64,000 nucleotides of DNA from Poecilobothrus nobilitatus. Its lineage: Eukaryota; Arthropoda; Insecta; Diptera; Dolichopodidae. Made by a program: the position numbers and the translations under genes. Each line of letters begins with the position of its first letter. The stretch's first letter is position 1. The notes under the pieces are model-generated. The model worked only from the letters and a program-made list of their open reading frames with translations, did not search any database and was not told the DNA's origin. Where the stretch lies: positions 243,065,825-243,129,824 of the forward strand of contig OX352774.1 of NCBI GenBank assembly GCA_947095535.1, read 5' to 3'. Shown here piece after piece: positions 49,288-60,764 of this stretch.

Positions 49288-49738
49288 CTTAAGTACAAAC
49301 CACAATTTCAACCATCGACTATGGACCATCAGCGAAATTCGCTACGCTCAACTATTTTCCGTCAGAAAAAACATAATTGTAAGAAAACGAAAAATAAAAA
49401 ATATCAACAAAAAATTAATCAACAATTTACAGAAGTGTAATATTTGTTCTCTTCTTTGTTTGACTAGAAAAATCTATAAATAAAAACGTTTAAAAATTCT
49501 GTAAAATTCTTTTGAATTGTTTTTTGACGTTTAAAGTACATACCAAAATGCTGTCAAACTCGATTATAGCGAAAAAATTTGAAATTAGATCTATTTCGAC
49601 GACGACGAAGATTTGGTTGGGCGACGATTGTCACAATAATGTGCCAAATACATAAGAAAGAACCCATATGTTTTAATTTTTTCGTCGCGAGTTTTTCGTC
49701 GATGGTCGGAATTATGGTTTCACCTTTATGTGTAAACG
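49288..49738. mobile_element. TIR MITE, about 450 bp
   Basis: The left end (ACAAACCACAATTTCAACCA, then TCGAC) is inverse to the right end (GTCGATGGTCGGAATTATGG, then TTTCACC) over about 27 bp with several mismatches. The inner right part is rich in CGTCG/CGACG motifs. No transposase. No clear target-site duplication. Small frames inside are by-products. Confidence 0.6.
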
Positions 49739-50189
49739 CTTAAATTTAAATTAGTAAAATATTTCAATGTATTGCGACTTGTTGGCTAGGCGGAATCGGA
49801 ACGGAGAATTATTAAAGGTATAAAAAATGTAAATTTTTAAACTAATTAAACATTAAAATAATTTTTAGTAACTGAATTTTTTTTTCAATTCTTGAATATT
49901 TAAATTATATTATTTTAAGTGAAATTATAATTATTAATTATTTTTACTTTTTATATGCTAATTCATTTTTATAATTATTAATTTACGTAAGTAAAATATT
50001 TTTAAATATGTATATACGACAGTTTTTAAAAAAAAACAATTTTGTGTATGAATAGTTATTAAAACAATAATAATATTAAACTTTAACAAAATGTAAATAC
50101 TATATAAAAAATTTATTATACAACAATTAATTTTAAAACTTAATAATAAGTATAAAATATTCGATATTATGGCAATTTTTTATTGAAAA
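49739..50189. other. Non-coding A/T-rich DNA
   Basis: No feature recognised. Confidence 0.5.
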
Positions 50190-50995
50190 AAAAAACAAGG
50201 TTTTGATAAAAGAGACATTTTCCAAGAGACAATAAAAACACTTTAGAATTATTGTGATTTGCATAAAATTTTTGTAATTTTTTTTAGAATTTTCTTTAAC
50301 AGTAAGAAAAAATTGTGCAAAACCTAGAGACACATTTTTTAACTTTTTAATAACTATATATTTAAGTAAGAAAGCTATTAATATACATAAAATGTTGAAA
50401 TTTTAATTTGTACCGGTCTTCAAGTTACAGGGGTCCTAAAATAAAAAAAAAATTCAATTTGTAACTTATAATAGCTCTTAAACTGGGGGAGAAAAAAAAA
50501 TATTCTAAGGTAACTTATACTATACTTCTGAGAGCTAAAAATTTCAAGATTTTAACTTCTTTTTATAAAAACATACCGAAGTTATGAAGGAAATAAAATC
50601 TTTCTTTCGCATAACTGTAAATTTAAATAAAAAATTGTATTATTTTGATTTTGTTTTATAAAGTTAAAAAAATGTCCTATCATTTGGCGTTTTTATATTG
50701 AAAATATAATTTTATATTAAGCAGTAATTTGAGTCTAAAAACATTTGAAAAATGGAACTTTTTTCCAACTTTGAGGGTTTGTTACTCTGTAATATGTGGG
50801 GATATCTCAAAAATATACAATATTGAATACAACTTTCTACAATCTTAAGATGTTTTTTAGAGACCTATTCATGGTTAAAATTTCATTGCTCTTCTCTAAA
50901 CCACATAGAAAATTTTTAAACAGACAGAGGGACAAACAGTAAAACTAAAAAGTAAATTTCCCAAAATTGTTTTAAAAAATTATCTAAAAATGTTA
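50190..50995 (+). mobile_element. Family A repeat, old diverged copy
   Basis: Order of landmarks: AACAAGGTTTTGATAAAAGA, ATTTTCCAAGAG, TTGTACCGG, AAGTTACAGGGG, ATAGCTCTTAAACTGGGGGA, CCGAAGTTATGAAGG, GCATAACTGTAAATTTAAAT, ACTCTGTAATATGTGGGG, AAACAGACAGAGGGAC and CAGTAAAACTAAAAAG. It has a single internal unit and the GGAC tract has been lost. Confidence 0.65.
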
Positions 50996-51819
50996 ATATG
51001 ATTCATATGATAACAACATAATATTATATATAGAAATTTTCCAATAATTTATAAATTAATTAAAAAAACCCTTAAATGTTGTTCAGGGTAGCAGAACACT
51101 TAAAGTAGAAAAACATTATATGTATTTACTTTTATAAAATTATAAACTGATAAGATTTAATGCTTAACAAAAAAGTTACTTTTGCAGACCTTATGAGAGG
51201 TAGTTTAAAGTAATTCATTTAATTAAAGGGAATTCCCAAAATATTCAGGTGCGGTGCTGTATATCGAAGTATTTGGTGTATACCTATAATACTTTTATTA
51301 TGCGTTGAATATTTACTTTATGATATAGCTTCTTTAGCAAAACTATTAATTTTAATTATATTTTATTAAAACAGTGGTTCACAAAAAAAAAGTAAAAAAT
51401 AGTTAAGTAGTACCGGTTTAATATTTTTTTGTGTGGTAAATAATAATAATTGAAAAAAAATGTTTTCTTTCTATATAAAACTTGTTTCTAGATTTATATT
51501 TAGTTTAAAAGTTTGTCAAGAATCTCTCTAACAAGCACTAAAATATTTATTTCTTTTTTAATTTACTTTAGACTAAATTTAATGTTTTTTTTTTAATAAA
51601 AACTTTAATTTTTTTTTTTAATTTTTATGAGAATGTAAGATATAAACGACGACTAAACCTACTAAATAATATGTTGAATTTAATCTAAAGTAATTGGTTG
51701 TCATTGTTTGTGTTTGTTTATTGGAAAAAGAAAAATACTTTAGGTCTTATGAGACTATAACTTAAAGTATATTTGTTTAATTTTTTTTTTAAATATATTT
51801 TTAATTTTTATTTTATTTT
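50996..51819. other. Non-coding A/T-rich DNA
   Basis: No feature recognised. Confidence 0.5.
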
Positions 51820-52030
51820 TTTTTATATTATATCGTCCAGATATAAATATCTTCCGATATTTTTAGAACCCTTTTGCCTTAAAGCATGTAGGCCATCTCG
51901 GCACAAGTATTCAATTATAATTAAAAAGTATTTTATTATATTTTATATATTATTTTTGACCTGACCGGGGTTTGAACCTGAAACCTTTCGTCTGAAAGAC
52001 CGGTGACTTACGCACTGCACCATTGGTCAG
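51820..52030 (-). mobile_element. Second SINE-like retroposon with tRNA-like head
   Basis: On the minus strand: CTGACCAATGGTGCAGTGCG (A box), a mid-stem region, CAGGTTCAAACCCCGGTCAG (B box; its end pairs with the CTGACC start). A body follows containing GTGCCGAGATGGCCTACATG and GCAAAAGGGTTC, and then an A-run (T-run at 51820-51828). The T-stem is mismatched, so a working tRNA is unlikely. The head differs from that of the SINE at 58500-58684. Confidence 0.5.
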
Positions 52031-52122
52031 ATTAATTCTTTATTTAATTAATTAAAAGTTAAAGTTAGTCGGATCGAAAAAATTTTTATATGGAAGTTGT
52101 TGCTCTTTACCTGTGTAACAAC

Positions 52123-52955
52123 TTTTTAGCACATTTCCAAAAAAAATTTTAAAAAATATGCCTATTAGTTTCACTCAGTCTGTCAGTCTGTCCGTCCGTC
52201 TGTTTACAAAATTTCTACACCGTTAAAGATAGAGAATAAAAAAAATTAACCATGAGTAGGTCTCATAAAAAAATTAATGTTGTAGAACAAATTTTTTATG
52301 TAGCCCCCCCCCTCCCATTACGGAGCTGCAGCCCCTAAGACTTTGAAAAAGTCCTATTTTTAAATGCGTATATTTCATTTTCTGCTTAACATTTTTTCAA
52401 TCTGAAAACGCCATTTGACAGGATTTTTTTTAGCTTTGTAAGTCAATATCAAAATTATAGAATTCTTTTAAATTTAGAATTTAAATATGCTGTTATGTGA
52501 AAATCAAATTTTGTTAAGTTAGTCGGATATTTTGACTGATTTTTCTACCTTCGTATGATATAGACTTGCAATTTTGAGGGAAGAGACTTGAACTTCTAGA
52601 ATTAGTATAAGTTTTCTGAGAAAATATTTTTGTACCGTCCCCTGTTTAAGAGCTATTAGGGCTCAAAAATTGAAAACTTGCAAACTGTACAAATTTTTGT
52701 TCCGTAAGACATAAAAATGAAAGCTTCAGTAATACATTTTCACGTGTGTTGACGGTTTTTCTTAGTTATATAGGGTACCGGCGACTTACATCCCCTAAAA
52801 TTTCCACAAAAGTCATATTTTCACATTTTTTCTGAAATTTTCATGAAATTTTCCAATTTTGATGCAAGTTATAATTCTAAGCACTAAACAGGTTGTATTA
52901 CCTTTTGGAAATATGCGCTTTTAAAAACCGTTAGTTTACATTCTGCCTTGTTTTT
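52123..52955 (-). mobile_element. Family A repeat, single-unit copy
   Basis: It runs from TTTTTAGCACATTTCC at the left to CATTCTGCCTTGTTTTT at the right, inverse to the copy at 20097. A short GTCCGTCC tract remains near 52185-52200. Its right end abuts repeat E. Confidence 0.8.
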
Positions 52956-53280
52956 AATAATTTTTCTTTTAATATTTTCATGATACAAAATATTTGTAAA
53001 AAACTTAAAAATTACCAGTTGCGATTGTCCGTTTTGCTCCAGAAGCTTATCAATCTGAGATAATTACATCTAAACCTTAAATATGAAGTTTCAACAAATT
53101 CTCCTCAGTCGTTTAGGCTGTACACGTGCCCACCGACACACACAGTCACACACACAGGCATCACGTAATTATTTTTTCAGCTTTCTAAGCATAGGAGTAA
53201 TTATTAGCAAAAATCTCCGTTACGAAGTACGAAAATAATACCTATACTTTATACATTAATGCATGCGGTCGGTAAAATAT
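52956..53280 (-). mobile_element. Repeat E, copy 2
   Basis: The reverse complement matches 36400-36705, with the shared words ATTGATAAGCTTCTGGAGC, CGACTGAGGAG, a GTGTGTG tract and GACCGCATGCATTAATG at the start. It lies directly against the head of a family A copy. Confidence 0.75.
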
Positions 53281-54059
53281 ATTCAGAAATATCAATTTAT
53301 TTTATAACACCTGCGTGGAAAAAAAGAAGAAAAAAATATCAATGAAATATTTTCATTAAATATTTAATTTCATTTTAAAATTTAAAACAAAATTTTTAAA
53401 TTTTTAAGTACATATACAAAATTATGAAATCACTTGTTTAAATATTAAATTATGATATGATTGTATATAAAGTTATTTAGTTCCTGTTAAAAAGAACAAA
53501 ACAAATTTTATTTGGAAAATTTAATGAGTATATATTTACATAAAATACATATTATTAAATAACTATTTAATTTTTTTTTTTTCCAATTCATTAAAACAAA
53601 AATTAAGAATTAGTAATTTATTTTTTAGTATTTAATTTACCATAAAAAAATTTTCCAGCTGTTTTAAGCTGTTTTAATGAATTTTTTTTTAAAATCCTTT
53701 TGTCTCAAATTTTTTTTTTTTTTAACTAATTGGAACATTAATCATAATATGGGTTTTTTTTTCTTTTGTTATACCGTTAACGTAATTTTACTAAAAACTT
53801 GTACAAATTTTAAGTATAATATATATAATATATTAAAAGTTTTTAAAATTTTTTATAATTATTAAATTAAATTAAAAAAAATATATAATAAAAATGTAAG
53901 TAATGTATATATATGCATATGTAAATAATTTTAAAATAATGAATGTCTGGCAAATAATTGATTCATTTAAGGGAGTAAAATTAAAATAAAGGATGCAAAT
54001 ATTTGATTAATTCTTCTTAAACTTATGTTACACGTTTTCTCATTCAAAAATTTCTTTTT
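53281..54059. other. Non-coding A/T-rich DNA
   Basis: No feature recognised. Confidence 0.5.
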
Positions 54060-54579
54060 TATTACCATATTTTTCAAAAAAAAAAAACAAAAAACTTTTG
54101 AGAAATTTACTTTTTACTCTGTCCCGTTTCTACGTCTGTTTGTTGCAAAACATCAACACTGTTAAAGGATAGAACAATGAAATTTTAACCAAGGATGGGG
54201 CTCTCAAAAAATTTAATGATGTTGAACAGCTTCGTTATGTAGACCATTACGTAGCTTTTAGCAATTACGTAGCTGCAGCCCTTCAAAGTTTGAAAAAGTT
54301 CAATTTTCAAATCAAATATGTAATATAATATGTATGAGGTTCTACTTAATATTTTTTTAATCTATATAGAAACGTCAAACAACAGATTATTTTTTTGGCC
54401 TTATAAATCAATATCAAAATAATATAATATTTTGGTATTTAGTATTTGAACGCAACAATTTTAGATAGAACTTTGAAATTTTAAAAGTTGAAACATTTTC
54501 CAAAATTAGTTTAAGTTACATTAGAAAATTTTTTTGTACTTACATTTTGTAGTATATTTTTTAGGTCACACTTCTGTTT

Positions 54580-56114
54580 ATACCCGTACGATAGGATCGG
54601 GTATAATAAAATTACTCCTCCGTTTGTAACACCTCGAAATAAGCGAGCTAGATATACCTTCAAAGGTATGGATCGGATCAGAAAAAAATTCTAAGACTTT
54701 TGAGCCATGTCCGTCCGTCCGTCCGTCCGTCAGCACGCTAACTCAAAAACTAAGAAAGCTAGAATCTTGAAATTTACACAAAATATTTTGGGAGTAATTT
54801 GTAGGTTCCCTATTTTTTTTGGTTGAGTTTGGACCAAGCCTTAGGGTAGCTCTCGAACACCTAACTTTTAGATCTCCACATTTTTTTTGCAATAGAGCTA
54901 TGAAATTTTAACTACTGATAGATCTCACAAAAATATTAATTTTATTTTTAATAACTTTTTTTTGTAGCCCCACCCGTTACGGAGCTACAGCTCCCCAAAG
55001 GTTCAAAAAAGCTCTATATTTAAATTGTTATAGCACAAGTTCTATAAGGTATATCTTCATTTTGAAAACGCCAAACGATTACTACTTTCATTAGCTTTAA
55101 AATTATATATACAATAAATATATATTTTTGGCATACGGTGTCTTAATTTACCGTTATGCGAAACTCAAATTTTGCAAAATTCTTTAACCCTTCCATCTTC
55201 TAAACGGTTAAAGTTGGAAACTTGAAATTTTCACAGAAGTTAGATCTTTGAAAACTAGTATGAGTCATTTCAGAAATTTTTTTTGTATCACCCCCCGTTT
55301 AGGAGCTGTAAGGGGTCAAAAACTGAAAATTTCCTATTTTTAAACACCTGTAACTTGAACACCTGTTAAAATTTTTTTGAAGTAATACACAAAAATTAAA
55401 GCTCCAACATTATATTTTTATTTCTGTTAATAACTGTTTTAATAATATAGGGTTACTTTATAATTGACGAAAGTGTTACTTGATTTTTTCAAATTTTCTA
55501 ACAAATTTCTTTAACGATTTTTTTCCATTTTGTTTTACTCGATAATTTGAAATTGTTGAGGAATGCGTAGTACAAAAAAATGTAATTAAATAAACAACAT
55601 AACGGTTGCTTGAAGAATTTTTATTTATATGATATTGATATATATACATACTTATATAATATCATGTTTATTTACATATCGTATATGTCACTAGTGAATG
55701 AATAATAAGAGTATAGATGTATATTATATAGCGCCGTATTTACATACACATATGTATTATATTGTACTTATAAGAAATTATTCTGTCAATGGAATATTTA
55801 AATATAATATAATATAATATTTAAAATTATATTTACTGTTTTGTACTTAGTAAATTTAATATACATTTACCGCTTAGTATTAAATGGTACTATAGAATAT
55901 TTGAAAAAGTTTTGGATTGATAATCGTTATGTGGAAGGTTAGAATCTGCTTTTGAAGAATGTACATATAAACATATAGTTTGAATATATGTACAACCCAT
56001 AGTTCTAGAAATTATAAAATTCACCCAAATTATTTTAAAATACTAAAATATTAAAAAAATAATATTGTAAGCAGAGTGACAGGCTGTGAACATACTAACG
56101 GTTCGTACGGGTAT
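54580..56114 (+). mobile_element. Element D, INE-1/DINE-1-like
   Basis: A perfect 12-bp inverted pair bounds it: ATACCCGTACGA (54580-54591) and TCGTACGGGTAT (56103-56114). The head also forms a hairpin ATACCCG/CGGGTAT (54580-54603), and is followed by GCCATGTCCGTCCGTCCGTC and AAAGCTAGAATCTTGAAA. From memory, this is the layout of the Drosophila INE-1 head. Within it lies a family-A-like minus-strand segment (54840-55560). Confidence 0.6.
54840..55560 (-). mobile_element. Family A-like segment inside element D
   Basis: CACCCGTTACGGAGCTACAG, TTTACCGTTATGCG, CACCCCCCGTTTAGGAGCTG and AACACCTGTAACTTG follow in family A order. It is diverged, with the head and tail missing. It may be a nested insertion, or part of element D itself that shares ancestry with family A. 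Confidence 0.55.
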
Positions 56115-56222
56115 CTAAGAGTTGACAAAGTCAACTGTATTCTTCCTCGTTTTATTATTGTGCAAAAATTGGAAATTCTCTAGTTTTAGACAACTATAAC
56201 TTAGGTACACAAATTTTTTTAA

Positions 56223-57281
56223 AACAAGTAAAAGTAACACTAAGTCGATGCAACCGACTTATTTATACCCTACACCTAAAAAATTCAAATTAAATTAAAA
56301 ATCCATAAGTTATTTTAGTTAGGTATTTAATATAACTAAGCTAAAAAAATAAATGCTTTTACAACCTTTGTACAAAATTTCAGATTTTTATATTTATTAA
56401 ATTCGAAAATATGCTTGTTAGGTCTTGGGAAGTATGTGAAGGCACGCGGACCACCACCCCAATTCATCTAAAATTTTAGAGACATAAACAGGGTAGAACA
56501 TTCTTATATCAAATTTCAAGTTTATATATTTATTAATTTCGAAGATATGCTTGTTTGGTCTTAGGAGTTGTGTGGCAGATACCCGAACAACCATTATAAT
56601 TCATCTTAAATTTTGGACAAATCAGGGATTCAGGAAACAACACCCTAGTACCAAATTTGAGCTTTCTATCTTTATTAATTTCGAAGATATGCTTGTTCGG
56701 TTTTGGGAGTTGTATGGGAGGTACCCGAACGACCACTCCAATTCATCTCAAATTTTAGGCAAATCAGAGATTTAGGAAACAGCACCCCCGTATCAAATTT
56801 GAAGTTCCTATCTTTATTAATTTCGAAGATATGCATGTTCGGTTTTGGGAGTTGTATGGGAGGTACCCGAACAGCTCCTCCAATTCATCTCAAATTTTGG
56901 GGATATCAGGGATTCAGAAAAACACACCCTCGTACAAAATTTTAAGTTTCTATCTTTATTAATTTCGAAAATATGCGTATAAGGTTTTGGGAGTTGTATG
57001 GGAGGTACTCGAACGCATGGTCCGATTTCGCCCATTTACAATCCCCGCCTTATCTTAGCCATTGTTAACCTACCGTATAAATTTCATCAAGATAGCATCA
57101 TTATTTTTTGAGTTATCGTGCGTACGGACGGACGGACATCGCTAAATCGACTCAGGCGGTGATCCTGATTCAGAATATATATACATGTCTATACCTAACT
57201 CGCTTCCTTTTGGCGGTTACAAACACCATACCAAAGTTAATATACCCTATACTTAATGTGTAGGGTATGTGTAGGGTATAT
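56223..57281 (+). mobile_element. Family B element, copy 2, inserted in family A
   Basis: The head (ACAAGTAAAAGTAAC, hairpin AAGTCG/CGACTT, ATACCCTACACC) and tail (CGGACGGACGGACATCGC, CTAAATCGACTCAGGCGG, TGTGTAGGGTATA, the last partly duplicated) are as in 46278-48792. Its centre holds a shorter tandem array of a related but distinct unit. No gene. Confidence 0.8.
56400..57035 (+). repeat. Tandem array, 142-bp unit, about four and a half copies
   Basis: The marker TTCGAAGATATGC (or TTCGAAAATATGC) falls near 56402, 56538, 56680, 56822 and 56964: spacing 136, then 142 three times. Each unit contains GGTTTTGGGAGTTGTATGGG and GGTACCCGAAC. 142 is not a multiple of three, so the open frames here hop between frames and are not genes. 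Confidence 0.9.
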
Positions 57282-57654
57282 GCAAAAATTAAAGGTTCAT
57301 TATTATATTTTTACATATGTTTACAACATTTTCTATAATTATATATAGGGTTTACGTTAAATTGAAGAAAGTGCCTTTTACAATTTTTCTTTTATATAAA
57401 ATTCTAAGGAAATTAGAAAATTTGGTACAAGTCACAATATTCGAAAGTGTTTTTAACGTCTTTTGAAAAATGTTCGCCTTTAATTTTACATTTTGTCTTA
57501 TTTTATTTGTAGTTCTTTCTTAAAGTCTCTCTCTTTATTTCTTTATTCCCCAAATGACATTGGAAATCCAAAATTTGATTTGATCCATCTTGGTGTAAAG
57601 ATGAAAGTAAACTGTATGATATGCAGGTGATAATTGAATATGGGTTGTGTACGG

Positions 57655-58250
57655 GAGACCCGAGAAAATAAGACTCTTATATAAAAGCTCCTAAGACAAA
57701 ATGCCCTTAGACAAAAGGTCTCTACTTCAATATACCCTATTTATACAAAATCAAACACTCCACGACGAAATCCATTTGAAAAAATTTAACGACCTTGTTC
57801 TGGTATTTAAAAACAAAAAATTCAATTTCAATTAGCGCATTTTAAAATTAAAATGACATGTTCTTATATTTTTTATTTAGGCATTATGGTGTTACTTTGT
57901 TCTAAAATTTTTAATTGTATTTATGAACTTCAATATTGTTTTTATATCAACATCACTAGTGTATATATCAATAATTTTTTATTAGAATAGTAGGACTGAA
58001 CCATTTTTTTTGTATGAAGAATTGTAATATTCTGATATATTCATAATAGAATATTGCATATTCATATGTAGATATCCTTATTCTGCAAAAAAGAAATACA
58101 CTAATTTTGAATACAACTCTAAAATCATAAAAATAAAATATAGACCTTTCTTAAATTTCTTAGATGGGTTTTTTGACGCATGGTCTTTTACCAATAGAGG
58201 ACTTTATATAGGATCTTTTGCTGTATAGGAGATTTTTTTCATACAATTGT
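57655..58250. mobile_element. Foldback-like element with a second phrase type around repeat F
   Basis: The left arm contains tandem 15-bp phrases AAAAGCTCCTAAGAC, AAAATGCCCTTAGAC, AAAAGGTCTCTAC (about 57687-57727). The right arm (about 58160-58245), read on the minus strand, has AAAAGATCCTATAT, AAAGTCCTCTATTGG, AAAAGACCATGCGTC and AAAAAACCCATCT. The F core (CTAATTTTGAATACAACTCT) lies at about 58095-58130 just inside the right arm. The architecture is as at 45290-45884, with a different phrase. Confidence 0.55.
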
Positions 58251-58484
58251 GAAATTGAAAAACGGTTTGTTTTGTTCCAGACAAAGAAAAGGATGAAACG
58301 TGCCGTTTCCTACTCAATATAATCTAGTATAGACTATTTGGTTTAAATACTCACAAAATATAATTAACATCATCATTTAAGTCTTTAAATTTGCAAAACT
58401 TTTTCTTATCTCGACAAAATATAAAGAGAAAGAAAAACATACTGGAAAATCTGCAGTTTTAAGACAGTAATAAATAGTTTTATG

Positions 58485-58699
58485 AATTTCCAATTATTTT
58501 TTTTTAAGCATTTCTCTGCTACATAAATGTGGACAGGAAATTACACAGCCTTTCCTATTCAGGTGTGACTGTAAATGTCGTAAGGGGAATAACTCTTACG
58601 ATGTGTGTGGGATTCGAACCCACACTCCCTCGGTATTTTCAGCGTATTTTACACGCTCTTACCCACTAGGCCACCGAGGCCCCAAATTTTCAATTATTT
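58485..58699 (-). mobile_element. tRNA-derived SINE, best copy, with 15-bp target-site duplication
   Basis: The element is 58500-58684 (185 bp). Read on the minus strand: GGGGCCTCGGTGGCCTAGTG, GGTAAGAGCG (A box), a stem GCGT/ACGC, GTGGGTTCGAATCCCACAC (a perfect T-arm stem and B box), body, GGAAAGGCTGTGTAATTTCC, a tail with CACATTTATGTAGCAG, and an A-run. The flanks AATTTCCAATTATTT (58485-58499) and AATTTTCAATTATTT (58685-58699) differ at one base and are the target-site duplication. It is transcribed, if at all, by Pol III from the internal A and B boxes. Confidence 0.9.
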
Positions 58700-58849
58700 A
58701 ATATTGTGAAATAAGTATAGTAATCATACAAAAATTATGTTATAAATATTGTATTGTTCTAAAAATATCTTTAAATTATTCCATTTTTTAAAATCTCAAT
58801 ATATGTTTTTTTGTTTTCCATATTTAATAAAAAAAAATTACTTTAAAGC

Positions 58850-58850
<1 letters not shown>

Positions 58851-58902
<52 letters not shown>
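58851..58902. repeat. TA dinucleotide microsatellite, about 50 bp
   Basis: The longest uninterrupted TA run of the window; a Tyr-Ile open frame across it is a by-product. Confidence 0.95.
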
Positions 58903-58906
<4 letters not shown>

Positions 58907-60764
58907 TTCCGAAAGTAGTTTTCTGATATTTAAATTTTTTTTTTTCAAAATTTTTTTAAAAAATCTTTAAAATAATTGCAATACCCATAAAATACACTTA
59001 AATATTATTATAATATATAACTGTAAACTGAATAAATTGTTTTGTTCTATATATGTGTAATATGCATTTTATATAATAAGATAAATAAATATAAGTACCT
59101 TTTAGTAGTAAAATTAAGGTACTTATATAATTATTTCACATCATTACTTTATTATTATTTAAATTGAGAGTCGTTTTAAAGGAACGCAAAAAATTCTAGA
59201 TGTTGTAATTTTATTTCAACTTCGTATTCACATAATTTTTTTTGAGTGCTTTTCTTTTTTTTTTTTTTTTTTCAATTTTCATTTTTAGTTCATAAGAATT
59301 TACTATACATGATTCATTATAATGGATGTACGTATACATATATACATACATGTAAATTATTATAGAATATAAAATAAACTGCAGGCAGCTAATTTTTATT
59401 TTTAAAAGAATCTCAAGATACAAAATAGAATTCAAGGATATGATTTATTTTACATAAATTTAAAGATTTAAGATTTTGTTTAAGAAAAGTTTATTATTCA
59501 AAGGTTAAGAACTTTATATAGTTGGAAATTTTAAATATAGATATCTTATATCTAACTAAATGATATATTTTAAAACTCACAAAAGAGTTTTTGATTTTTA
59601 TTAGTTTGAATAGGTTAAGTGAATGTTAGAAAAAATGCTTCAGTAAAAAAAAAATTATACAAATTTCAACTTTAAGACTGGAAAAATTTATGGACGAATG
59701 ATTACTCCTTTGTTTGATAAATTAATCTTTTGATTGGAATCTATCCGATATTGACATATCGGCATCATAAGAAATTAAAAGAATATTGCTAAACATCTCC
59801 GTTCTGATCCTTATTAATTATATTTTATAGTTAATTTGCATAATTTCCTGTTACTTACTTATTTGACGGTCTCGAATTATATTTTACTGGTTTAGTGTAG
59901 AAAAGATGCTGATACTAATTTAGACTCTTTTTTTTTTTACAAATATTTGGCGAAGCTCTCGTATAGATAAAAATTTTCTGCAAATATGTATTATGACTTC
60001 AGTTAATATAAGAAATGATGAAAGTGATCTGATTTTTATCTTTGATATACTTCAACTTTGTTAAACATTCAGTTCTTTTAGACTTTAATTTTTTCTGTAA
60101 AAATTTTTATACATTGAAAAACAAAATAAAATTACTTTAATTTTTAAGTTTAACGACAGTATTTACCAAACAGATTAACAATTAGTAACTGGGGTTAGAA
60201 GTGACAGTAAGAAAATAAGTAACTTTAATATGATTTTTAAAAGATATAAATGTGCAACAGTATGTTTAAATAGTTTTACCGGAGTCCATAAGAATAAATT
60301 TAATTAAATATTTTAGAAGTTTAGAAGTGCTTCTTGTTAAAACTACGCATTAAAATACAAACAATGCAGTCAAAATCTTGAGAATCATTACTAAAACTCT
60401 ATAGCGTATGTACCGTATGTAAAATAACAATATCAAGATTTATTAGACTAATATACGATTAGATAGTCTAATATCATAGTCTAGTAACATATTGAAATCA
60501 CCTTACGTCAAAGTTATTAGATCTATCATAGTGAGCCGACTAAAAACAAAAAGTTTTATAAGTAGAAACGTATATTTCCAATTAAAATGTAAATTTCTAT
60601 AAAAATAGAAGAATTCAATAAACTGAAAATAAAAGTAGGTGTATGAATGAAAAAAAAAAAATGGTTTTTCAATTTATTTTAGTTCTGCTTAAAAATCACA
60701 TCATTTTTTTATTTTATTTATTTATTTTTAACCTTGTTATGGTCAAATATTCATGAACATTTCG
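58903..60764. other. Non-coding A/T-rich DNA
   Basis: No gene or repeat family recognised. Confidence 0.5.

Larger units (their letters stand above)
54060..57515 (-). mobile_element. Old family A copy split by element D and element B
   Basis: Three family A pieces in the same minus orientation and correct order are seen: 54060-54560 (tail through the middle), about 56140-56222 (AATTCTCTAGTTTTAGACAA, CTATAACTTAGG), and 57282-57515 (AAAAATTAAAGG, ATATTTTTACATATG, through to CATTTTGTCTTATTTT). They are separated by element D (54580-56114) and family B copy 2 (56223-57281). The last two pieces read as continuous if element B is taken out. Confidence 0.6.

Noticed and set aside
51955..52030. Possible functional tRNA gene on the minus strand
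   Set aside because: A and B boxes are present, but the T-stem and anticodon stem do not pair and a SINE-like body with an A-run follows.
56533..57035. Overlapping frames on both strands
   Set aside because: Generated by the 142-bp tandem array in family B copy 2.
58749..58970. Frame with repeated Tyr-Ile
   Set aside because: Direct translation of a TA microsatellite.
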